From: Gliomastix tumulicola
Taxonomy: Eukaryota; Ascomycota; Sordariomycetes; Hypocreales; Bionectriaceae
Reading direction: 5' to 3'
Assembly: GCA_001599755.1 (NCBI GenBank)
Contig: BCHX01000004.1
Coordinates: 4,030,001 to 4,094,000 of the forward strand
DNA length: 64,000 nucleotides
Positions within the stretch are counted from its first letter, which is position 1, and each line of letters starts with the position of its first letter. Below, piece by piece: positions 54,351-64,000 of this stretch. The position numbers and the translations under genes are program-made. The notes under the pieces are model-generated. The model searched no databases, was not told the DNA's origin, and saw only the letters and a program-made list of their open reading frames with translations.

Positions 54351-57300
54351 TCACTCTGCGGAAGCCCTTGCCAGGGCCTCGTGTAGATGCGGCGGGAAGC
54401 GGTATCGCAGCTGGCTGGTATAAGTCGTCAGGTCAAGTGTGTACTGCTTGAGCTCCCTGACCAGCTGAAGCCTCGTCCCCTCGTTGCCACTGAACTTGTC
54501 GTTCATCGTCTGCTCCCGCTGTCTCACGCAGCACAACACAGTCCACATCAGCAGGTTGGGCACGTTGATAGCCACGGGCTGTGGTAGACCCGAGAACTTG
54601 GAGGCGTAGGCCCTGATCGTGCTCGCATCGCCCCTGGCATCCAGTGGAAGGATTCCGAGGCTGTTAATTTTCTAGAGAGCAAAGCATGTTAGCATTGACA
54701 TCGTGTGAATGAACACGGGCGAATTGGCATCAACTTACATCGAGGCACTGTGCCCATTTGCCACCCTCAACTAGAGTCTTGATGTTGCTCATCTCCAGAA
54801 GAATCCGGCACGCAATCTTGTTGTGGTCCGAGATAGGCCGATGGAACATAGCATCCCTCTCATACATAGACATCATAGTCCTCGCCAGCTCGATGGGGTC
54901 GTCAATGGCAGCCAAGCTGAGGCTGCTCCCGGGAACCGGCTTCTCCTTGTCCGTGGCAGCTCTCGGCTTCACTGGCATCAACCGGATGGGATCTTCGCCA
55001 ATGTCCAAGGCAATGGCTTCGCTGAGAGCTCGGCTGACGATCGAGATCACCATGTCGTATTCTCCTGCAAGATGGTAGAGCAGGACCGAGTCCGTAGTGC
55101 GACCGTTCTCCTCGGCGAAGCTGGCAGCCTGCATGGTCACGGTGTTGACAAAGTTGTCTTCTGTGCCCAAGTCCATGAGCGGGCCGCGCTCCTCAATGAT
55201 ACCCTTGATGCGGCGGCCATCTGGTCGGATGTCGCCAATCAGAACGCTGAACTCACGCGTTTCCAGCACAAGTTCGCGGAGAGCCTCGTGGCAAAGTGCG
55301 CTGTGCCGACGTCCCGCCTCGCCGCCGAGGTCCTTGTTGAGGCAGATCAGAGCAAGGTAGTCCACGGCAGAGACCACATCCGCAGCTCTGAAATCGCGAG
55401 TATAGTACCCAAGCATACGCCCAAAGCTGATCTGAGGGAGGTTCTTGGTGCTGTAGGTGCGGAGATCATTCGACTCGGCCAGTGCGTCGCCAGCCCGAAG
55501 GAGGCCGTAGTACTCCAGAGCCACTGCAAAGTGTACAGCGTCGACATAAGAGAAAGGGTAGAGGTATGCAATCGCATCCTCGAACAAGCCGGCCAGAACC
55601 TGGAGGTAGAAGAACATGCCAAAACTGCCATTGCTGTCCTCCGTCGGCGTCTTGGGGAAGTGCTTGGCGCCAATCTCCCGAATGCTCGCCTGGAGCTCTG
55701 CGAGGCCGTAAGACTCGCCGGCCATCTCGACGGACTTGTCCCCCTCCCTGGCCAGGTTGAACTGGAGCCAGATCCAGTCATTGATGTCCGTGTTGAGGCC
55801 GTCCAAGCTCCGGTTGCTGAGGTCGGCGCGACCAATGATCTTATAGCAGGCCTGACGGTACGGATCTACAGAGCTGTCGCCGACCCTGCCGACGTATTCG
55901 CTAGTGCAGCGATCCAGCAACTTTCTACTCTGAATCCGTCGATCCTCGGTCGATGCGTAGTTGTTCATATAGGTTGGGAACGCACGGTCCAGAGTCTTGA
56001 AGGTCGTGCTGTAGTCGTTTACATACCTCGCGGCCTCTTCGACGTGGCCGGATCGTAGCAGATAGAAGACCATGGCCCAGGCATACTCTCCGCTCACCTC
56101 GGCAATCTGAGCGCCCTCTGGTGCCAGGTCCTTTCTAGCGGCCCGCAGTCGAATGTAGGCTTTGATTTTGCTCCGAATGTCAGGGAGACCACCAAGCTTG
56201 GCCTCGTGGGGGTGCTTTGCGATGAGGGACTCAACCTCGCGCATGAACTGCAGCTCGAGGAAGTGCAGGGAGCCCGAGAGGATCTTGTTCCTCATATCCA
56301 TCGATCGTTGAGAGTTGGGGTTCTCTTCCAGATAGTTTGCAGCGTACTCCCGCTCTTTGGCCGTCTCGTTGTCGAGAGTCGTTTCAGCGTCAGGGTTCTC
56401 ACCGACGATTTCCTTCAGAGCGTAGTATCCTTCCTGGATGTGGAAGGAGTGAGGCTCATTGGTCTTCCTCTCGGCCTCCGCGAGCTGGGTGATGATGGGA
56501 TAAGGCTGCTCCGTCAGGCGGGCGACGTTGAGCTCCCTAATCTTCTCTGCCAGCCTGGACTGTCTCTCACGCAGGAGACGGTCGCTCACAGTCCTTGAGG
56601 CGTCTTCGGCACCGGTGCGCTCTACATCGGAGAAGCCAGGCTGGTGAGCCCCGATATGGGTGGGCGCTCCGATGATGGACTTGTACATGGACTTCCCCAG
56701 CATGCTGCTTCGGCCAGCCTTGGACATGCCAGCCTGGCTCTTGCCCCTCTTGGATCGGCCGAACGCACCCTGGGACTCGCGGCCGGGCTCATCCTGAGGC
56801 TTGATGCCGAAGTGCTGGTAGATACGCTTGCGCTGTGTCTCCCATTCCATAGAAACAGTGTCTTCGAGGAAGTTATCAAAGTCGCGTACGGATCGCTCGA
56901 GGCCGTCGGCAATCATGCTCAGGGTTGTCTTCGTCTGCAGGTTGGAGAGATACGTCTCGACATCGATCTCACTCGGTGCGTAGCCGGTGTGCGTCGTGCG
57001 GTCAGTTCGTCCGCCCTGGGCGTCGATCAAGCCCAGGTCCTTGGCTGCGGCCCCGGGGTCGACGCCTGAGCCGGCAAGGAGATAGTGAGCCTTGCCGTCT
57101 AGAGGCTTCTCGCTCGGCTTCGACTGCAGCTTCTTCAGGCGGTGGCGAAGGTCACCGAGGCCCAGCTCCAGGCTGGGCAGATCATCCACGCTCATCTTCG
57201 TATCGCCGGCTTTTTGGCTCTTTGCGAGGAGGCTGTCGAAGTACGCCCCGGCGGGCTGGGTTGGCTGTGCCTGGCCCTGGGTATTCTGGACGGGGTTGAT

Positions 57301-57834
57301 TTGTGGTAGGCCGCTGGCGCCCAATCCGGGCTGATTAGTCGTCGACATGCCTGCGCTGCCGCCTCCGAGCGTCGAGCCGCCTAGTGAGAAAAGCGACGGT
57401 CGTTGTTGCTGCTGTTGTTGGGCCGGCTGCTGCGGTTGCTGCTGCTGCTGCTGGCCTCCAAAAAGCGAACCGCCCTGCGCCGGCTGCCCAAAGAGACCAC
57501 TACCCAGACCAGACGTCGTGCCCTGCTGGGCTTGCTGGTTCTGCTGTCCAAAGAGACTGCTCCCCATTCCTACTCCACCTCCCGTATTTGGTTGAGTCTG
57601 CGTGTTCATATTCGGCTGCCCAAAGAGGCCCGTCCCGGTCGATGGCTGCTGCTGCTGCTGCTGCGCCGGGTTCTGCTGGTTCTGCTGCGTCGTGCTCTGC
57701 CCGAAGAGACCGCCGGATTGTTGAGTCTGCTGCGGCTGGCCGAAGAGACTGGTGCCGGCTGGCTTTTGTTGCTGCTGCGCATTGGCATTCTGGCCAAACA
57801 TCGAGCCGGCGCTAGGCTGCCCAAAGAGAGACAT
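54351..57834 (-). CDS. NIC96: nucleoporin NIC96/Nup93 with N-terminal FG repeats
   Basis: 1138 residues in two exons, 57834-54739 and 54671-54351. An inner-ring scaffold nucleoporin of the nuclear pore. The N-terminal 170 residues carry eight FG motifs (SLFGQ at 2-6, then MFGQ and GLFGQ types) separated by Gln-rich linkers. A helix at about 197-237 (AYFDSLLAKSQKAG...LELGLGDLRHRLKKLQ) matches the region that in fungi binds the Nsp1-Nup57-Nup49 trimer. The remaining 750 residues are the alpha-solenoid (ACE1-like), with VSGEYAWAMVFYLLRSGHVEEAARYV and LAGLFEDAIAYLYPFSYVDAVHFAVALEYYGLL. The C-terminal exon ends RFPPHLHEALARASAE. Yeast Nic96 is shorter (about 840) and lacks the FG part. The ATG at 57834 is the first in the frame and starts directly with SLFGQ. 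Confidence 0.95.
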
Positions 57835-58454
57835 TGTTGGGTTCGATGGCGTCGGCGCTGGCCTGGGCGCGCGCTCTGCTGGGCTGGCTGGAAGGGAGGC
57901 AGCTGAGATTGGGGTGGATCAAGGGGCAATGCTAACAATGGATGGATGGGAGTCTCGTGTGCTCAGCGGCGCCCGCGCGTGTCGTCGATGGAGGGCCGTT
58001 GGTAACGGCGTGGCGCGTGAGAGAGATGGTTCTTTACTTGTTTTTTTGCCTGTGTCGGTCACCTAAATTTTGGAAGCTGAGGCAAACAGAATCAACAGAG
58101 CTTGGACCAATGAGCGCGCGTATCGACAAGCAGCCAGACCCACAGACGCATGGGTACAATGAGCATCTCTTCACAATAGGTACCTCACTGATTCAGCCAA
58201 TAGATTCATGAATGCTTGTGCGATTAAAATATCAATATCAATATCCATATCCATTGTCAGACTTTTCCAATTCATTCGGCTATGCTACCCATTTTGCGTC
58301 GCTTCGCTGCTGAACGCTCCCCCAAAAAATCATCAGCACAAGTCTGGCCTATCCAGATCGGAGCGACCAGCGTCGAGCCATTCATTACTATATATCTCTT
58401 TTGCAGCACAGGGTCGCTCCGCTATCATCGAAGGGGCAGTAGCACATGGTGTTC
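57835..58454. other. promoter of NIC96 and 3' region of the sugar kinase
   Basis: 620 bases. A TATCAA-type short repeat lies at about 58229-58253 (AT-rich, probably 3' UTR of the kinase). No gene seen. Confidence 0.5.
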
Positions 58455-60865
58455 TTATGCCGAGCCGTTGACACCGTTCGTGCCGTTGACGCCATCGTCA
58501 CCAAACTCAGCGGCCCATCTGGAAACAGCCTTGTCGACTTTCTTGCGGTAGGTCTGCTGAGAGTGGCACATCTCCAGGAAGATGTCGTACTTGGCATTGA
58601 AGAGCAGGATCTCGCCCTGGTCCTTGCCGGGCTCGACCAGACGACCAGGCTTGCTCATCCGATCCATGATGCTCCAGAGCGTCTCCGTCTCAGTGCCCTC
58701 AGACAGGCTGGCGCTGTGGCTGGCCGCCTTGGCACCGAGCATGGCAGCACCGTGAACCACGGCGGCATTGACGTAGCGAGGGATGAGAACGGGCACCTGG
58801 CAGATCGTGGCCATGAGGTCCATGAGCACTGGGTTCTGGCACTGGGAACCAGACATGAAGATGGAGGAAATCTCGTGGCCCGCCTTGTTCATCTCCTCAA
58901 TGATCTGGCGAGTCTGCATGGCGATGAACTCCATGGTAGCATAGTACCACAGCGCCATGTTGTCAGTGCTCTTGTCACTGTCGAGACCAATCATGCTTCC
59001 CCTCATGTTGGCATCGGCAATGGGCGAACGGTTGCCCCAGAAGTCACCATAGAAGAAATGGTGACGGCCAAGGTAGGAGATGGTTGGGGCGTTGTTCTTC
59101 TCAGCAAGGTACGCGAGATGAGCGTTGAGGAAATCATAGATATGCTTGTCCTCGGCCTTTGCGAGAGCAAGGGTCTCGTTGTAAGCGGGATGGATGTCGA
59201 GGATGTGCCTCAACAGCTCACCCGTCGCCGACTGACCACCCTCAGCTAGCCAGAAGTCTGGCAGGACGACATCTCTGTAAGGGCCCCAGACACCAGGGAC
59301 GAACACGGGGTCCCTGGACATGGCCAAGTGGCAGGTAGAGGTGCCAGCAACAGCGGCGAGACGGCTGAATGCCTGGGTCACATCGTTCTTGGGGACGTTG
59401 GCATTGAGCTCATCGTCACCAAGATCGACCTTGGCCCCGACAGTGCCAATCCAGCCAGCATAGGCGTCAATGACACCACTGCCAACGGGAATGCCCTGAG
59501 GCAGACCTAGCTGCAGCGCAGCCGTGCGGCTAAGCGGACCAATGTAGTCGCCTGCGCTGGCATAGGTGCCGTTCTAGAGGGGAAAGTCGCATGTTAGCTC
59601 AAGTTCCTCTTGCCTCGATTCTCATGCTATTGAATAACTGGCAGAATCCCGGTCTGCTCGGAATTGGCCCAGTTCCCCGAGCGCAATGGAAAGCACGGAT
59701 GCGGGGAACCTGGTGGAGGGGGGGGGGGCGGTGTGATTGTTGGCCAGAAATCCATCCATCGAGCATGAGTGGATGCGGCCTGAATAGTCGGTGCAGTTGC
59801 AGGCGCAGGTGCAGGCGCAGGTGCATTGGGGGGAGATTGGGAATTTCTTACCACACCATTCACGCCACCCATGCGCTCAAAGTCGGCCTTGGCCAGGTCG
59901 CCTAGGCCAATCGTCTGGAAGAAGTCCTCCTGCCAGCCCTTCTCGCTGCCATCAACACCGACCGGAACGTATCCCTGCTTACAGACGGTGCTGCAGAAGC
60001 TGCGCGTCTCGTTCCCGGTGGCAAGATGAGTCAGGGCATCGGTCAAGTCGTAGAACTTGCACTTGGCAAAGAGCTCGGGGGGCATGTTGTTCTTGAGCCA
60101 GAGAGCCTTGGGGATCTCCATCTCAATGCTCATCTTGCCACCCACATACTTGAGCAGCTTATGCTTGGTGTTGTTGATCTTCTCGGTCTCCTCGACAGGA
60201 CGGTGGTCAAGCCAGAGGATGACGTTTCGGTCGTTGCCATCGTTGGTGAAGTCAGGGCCAGTGACAGGCACGGGCTCATCGGTGTCGGTGGAGAAGACGG
60301 CAAGGGAGCAGGTCGCATCGAAGCCGATGCCCTTGATCTTGTTAGGGTCAACGGCAGACTCTGTGATGACGCGCCTGACGCAGTTGCAGATGCAGTGCCA
60401 GATGTCTGTGGTGGATTGTTCCTGTATTGGTTGGCCATGTGTCAGCGAGAGGGACGGAGCCTGCAGAGTGGGTGGCAAGATCGACGTACGTAGTAACCGT
60501 TCTCGGGCTGCCACAGCTTGATGTTCTCTGCAGCCAGAGCCTTGATATCACCGGTCTCGTCAATGATGCAAGCTCTGGCCGATCCAGTGCCTACATCAAT
60601 GCCGATGTAATGGTCCTAGGGCGAGAGGGGTAGGTACCCCAACAGTTAGCTTCCCATGCTGACATTCCAGATCAAGGTGGCAAAGGCCAGAGCAGGGGAG
60701 GGGTCGCTGTAAGCCACGGCGGTATGGTTGTCTCATATCGCGGGCAACAACGTTAAGACAGCTCCAGGGACAGCATTGGGGCTGCTCAAGGAGCATTCCA
60801 TCCATCGCTAAGAATTTCTAGAAGGGGAAGAGAGTTCGTACCAGGACTTGAGGGGGCCTATCCAT
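58455..60865 (-). CDS. FGGY-family carbohydrate kinase (YDR109C/FGGY type, ribulokinase-like)
   Basis: 612 residues in four exons: 60865-60842 (24 nt, MDRPPQVL), 60615-60490, 60421-59852 and 59573-58455, all joined in phase 0. A sugar or polyol kinase of the FGGY group, transferring phosphate from ATP to an open-chain pentulose or similar. Seen are the first nucleotide loop DHYIGIDVGTGSARA (Asp15), GFDATCSLAVF, WLDHRP in the sugar site, GSGVIDAYAGWIG with the probable catalytic Asp, GTSTCHLAM, and a glycine-rich C-terminal segment FMSGSQCQNPVLMDL. The pattern matches the eukaryotic YDR109C/FGGY clade, for which D-ribulose is the best supported substrate. It is probably cytosolic. Intron 3 is long (278 nt), G/C-rich and remains open in frame for about 75 codons. 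Confidence 0.92.
59718..59728. repeat. 11-base G run inside intron 3 of the sugar kinase gene
   Basis: On the coding strand this is a C run about 125-135 nt into the 278-nt intron. Homopolymer length here may be unreliable in the assembly. Confidence 0.85.
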
Positions 60866-63800
60866 CGTGGGCAAGATTGTGAGCTAGCTTCACTTTTTTC
60901 TTCTGAACAACAAAAAATCGATGAATTGGATTGGGGGTTGCAAGTCGATAATGAAATTGCAAGAGGAGAGCTAGACTTTCTGGGAATGTCTGCAATGGTT
61001 GTCTACTTGAAGTAGTGATGCTGAAGTAGGTGGTAGTAGGTATGTGATGAAGAGTGCAAAGCAGCCCAAATGCAGAGGAATTGCTTGAGCTGGTTGGTAG
61101 TTGTTGAGGTCGAGGTGGGAGTTGGGAGGAAGAATGAAGAGGGAGAATCGAGGGACTCACTCCATGGCCCGGATGGGCTTGTTATAGGACTCGAACATCT
61201 CGGCGAATGCGGCGGGCGACGACTGCTGATTGACTTGGATCGACCGTATTTCGAAAGACCCTTTGAGGTCGCGTTGGGGGCGTCGTGGAGGGCAGGCACA
61301 ATGGCTACCGTACAAGAAGGTAGGCAGGTAGGGATCGTGCACACACACACAGACACACAGAACAAGCTCTACCGTTTGTGAGGATCAATTGGACAGGGGC
61401 AGCTTCGCGGAGGTGTGAGGCGTGCGGCAAGCGGCGTGGTGGTGTGTGAGGCGTGTGCAGAAGTCGCTATTGGCTTCCGCGGAGCAAATCAAGGGACAGC
61501 GTGCGTGCGTGCGTGTGTGTTGGTTGCGCAGGTGAGACAGGCCATGCACACCATCTCGCGAGTCGAAGCGACCTTTTAGAGCTTGAGCATTCCATCCAGG
61601 GATTGCCACCGGTTGCATCATGCAGCCCACTCCCTCGCATCCGAGACGAGGGGCAGAGGGAGGGTGTGGGGTTAAGGCGCTGAGGCCCGCTGAAGCCCAT
61701 GAGGCCCTGAGCGCAAAAGAGGGGTTCTCCACTGTCCCTCCACTGCTGGGCGAGAAGAAGCATTTTTACAGTGGGCTGCTCGCGATGCTAAGCACCTCCA
61801 GCGTCCCTCTAGACACCCACGACGCCCTCCAGATACCCTCCAGACACCATCTAGCGTAGGCAGCTGTTTAACGGAGAAGCCGTCCGTGGGCTCATCGACA
61901 GGTCTAGACGGGGAATTTGCACCTTGGCGGCGAGCCACCTCAGAGAACGATGAACCTAGAACCCTTCCACGTCGCTGAGGTGCTATTAATACCGGCTTAT
62001 CTTGGGTTGGGAAGATTGCCGAGAACTGCAGGCGACAGACAGGCCTGTCGAGTCATCACAGGCTTGCCTCCTTCCATCCATCCATCCATCCATCCATGGA
62101 TACGGTACGGCAAAGGGAAGCTGCCCAAGCACCACCAAGCAGCTAGCGGTCTAGCAAGACGCCACCGAGTTGGCCGGCCTGCACCCACGATGCATGCTAT
62201 GCCAAGTATGCCTATGCCCCATGCCCGACAGCTCCCTTCCTCTGCAGATCGGAGGCGTGCCAAGTCACCACTGGCTGCAGTTGGATTCCGAACTGCATCC
62301 CAAAGCAAGGGAAGCTAGGATGATCGGATGGCGACGTAGACCGGACAACCTGCGGTCAAGACTCGAACTTGGGGAGGGATCTCCTCTTACTTGTTCCCGG
62401 TGGCGATATGTGTGCTTCTTGAGCGGCGATCCCCTTTCACCTCCGCAAAATGCAGGACCTGCTGTTCTGGAGAAACCTGACCGCTGAAAACAGATAATAG
62501 CATCCATCCAGATATGCCCCATCGCAATTGGAAAAAAAAAGGCATCCCCTGAATGGCTTGACAGCCCGGACGCTCGGGGGAAACAGCCCACTTCAACCGT
62601 CCACGTGACAGATTCGAGGTGGGGTGTGGTTGCAAGCTTCGTAAGCGCTGACTCCGATAACGCCAACAGCCAAACCACCGTGTCGCAAAACTCACGATGC
62701 CTCACCGTCTGCTGCCACCGTCGGCAATCCCCTCCCTTTTGTCCCCTCGAATCGCCTCCTCCGCCCTCCACCGTTCGTCGTCCACCGTATCGTGGAAATT
62801 TTTGTCATTCAACTTTCTTCCATCCCACCCGAACAGCCCACCAATTCCCCCACTCCTCAACAATTTTTTTCTTCGTTCCCGTCCTCTTGGCTGGTCGGCT
62901 CGAGTCGAGGGTGGTCTGCCAGTTGGTCAATCGGAATACTAACAGATTCCCACTTTACCCACGCTCCGAGCAGGATTTTCCCCAGTCCTCCCTACTTCGC
63001 GGTGAATACCTATCGTGAGGGTGTCATTTCGAGGTGATGGTGGGTTCTACTTGTTTCCGTCGATGTCTCGTCAACAGAGACAAGCGCTTTCGCTCCGCCC
63101 ATGACCATGTCTCGGGGACCGTCTGCTGGCTCCGACACTTATGACCGAGAGTTCCAGCTGGGATCCTCTTGTTGTTTCCCTCGTATCTGCCAGTAGCTCA
63201 AGAAATATGGTTGGTGACCGTGCTCGTAGCTCACCTTGGGTCATGACTGATAAATACGAGCTCGTCTCGCCCATTCAAGAGACCAACAATGAATGTAATC
63301 TTTCTGACGAGGGTCAGTTCGTGGGTCCAAGATTTGGAATGAGCTGATGGACGGCGGTCAAGCACAACACACATTAGGAGGTTGCGAGGAGACTCCACAT
63401 TATTGCACAGCTTGCAGTGTAAGGTAGCAAGCTCTTGCTCTCACTGTTCGCTATTCTCTTCGTGGTGATTGATGTCCCATCCATCTAGTCGCTTTCTCAC
63501 GAAGGGACACAGGCAATACGAGCGCCCAGGCACTGTTGGTGCCGTGGTGCCGAAAAAGTTTATCGATAAGCATGCTCAATAAGCTTCATTTCCGAGCTCA
63601 AAAGCCTAAGGTAGACACGACTAACGCGTGATTTATGAGTTCTGTGGAAGAGCAGCTCGAGCTGGCCTTGACATTCCCCCAGAGAAAGCCGATTGACATG
63701 ACGATTTGAATCGTCTTCCAGGACGATCATCAAACTGTGATCGGCTTTGCTGGAGCACCAGGTTACCTGACGGTGGGTACAGAATATGTACCATTACACA

Positions 63801-64000
63801 GAATGACGGGTATCGACAGGCCGGAAGCAGGTACCCATACCCTTGTGCTAGCACACCCCGCATTAGCAACGGCCGTGCAGGGTACAGCCTGAAATATTGG
63901 CTCGTATAATGAGTACGAGGCAGGAGGGCAGCACACAAAGGGAAGGCTCGATCGATGCGCGTGTCCGTGTCCGTGTTGGCAGACCACCCGACTTGGCGGC
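60866..64000. other. gene-poor right end
   Basis: 3.1 kb without a gene I can support. It holds the promoter and leader of the sugar kinase (to about 61400), GT/CA-rich microsatellites near 61339-61356 and 61499-61521, a CATC repeat, and a CT-rich promoter-like stretch at about 62690-62900. Short plus-strand open frames follow (63060-63350, including a 68-codon one), which might be exons of a small gene but show no domain and no clear splice chain. The last 100 bases show nothing recognisable. Confidence 0.45.
62073..62097. repeat. CATC tetranucleotide repeat
   Basis: Six perfect CATC units ending in CATGG, in gene-free DNA. Confidence 0.95.

Noticed and set aside
54823..56058. 411-codon open frame on the + strand
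   Set aside because: Antisense to the NIC96 solenoid; no domain of its own and it mirrors the codon bias of the real gene.

Overview
The window reads as chromosomal DNA of a filamentous ascomycete, most likely a Sordariomycete. Genes are interrupted by short introns (mostly 50-120 nt) with GTAAGT/GTATGT-type donors and CTAAC-like branch sites. GC-rich third positions, CT-rich leader regions and single-copy eukaryotic core genes on both strands support this. I place no species name on it. Exon chains were built by hand, and every multi-exon model below closes in frame, apart from one in-frame stop in a REC8-like gene.

Layout: 1-5.2 kb holds a possible gene tail, a Cys/His-rich unknown protein and a GPI-type aspartic protease. 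5.2-13.1 kb holds an RBM5/10-type splicing protein (-), the large subunit of molybdopterin synthase (+, divergent), a small unknown gene (-) and a ferric reductase (-). 15.4-20.4 kb is a head-to-tail set of AlaX-type editing enzyme, exosome RRP43 and Rab escort protein, all +. 20.9-31.6 kb carries REC8 (-), an ACC-synthase-like PLP enzyme (+) and an ULS1-type SNF2/RING translocase (+). 32.3-41.2 kb carries MED17 (-), phosphofructokinase (+) and a DUF8035-type arginine/serine-rich protein (+). 43.7-60.9 kb carries importin beta (+), a membrane nucleotide pyrophosphatase/phosphodiesterase, a bZIP factor, the nucleoporin NIC96 and an FGGY sugar kinase (the last four -). 60.9-64 kb shows no gene I can support.

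The genes do not form one pathway. They are housekeeping functions: RNA processing and decay, transcription (Mediator), nuclear transport and pore (importin beta, NIC96), Rab prenylation, glycolysis, cofactor synthesis, tRNA quality control and meiotic cohesion. I found no transposon, CRISPR array, secondary-metabolite cluster or convincing tRNA gene.

I did not find a new multi-gene system. The observations most worth following are a nonsense codon or unusual intron in REC8, a bZIP basic region with a displaced invariant Asn, an in-frame N-terminal extension of phosphofructokinase, a roughly 200-residue insert splitting the ferric reductase NADPH lobe, FG repeats on NIC96, and two well-formed but unassigned genes.
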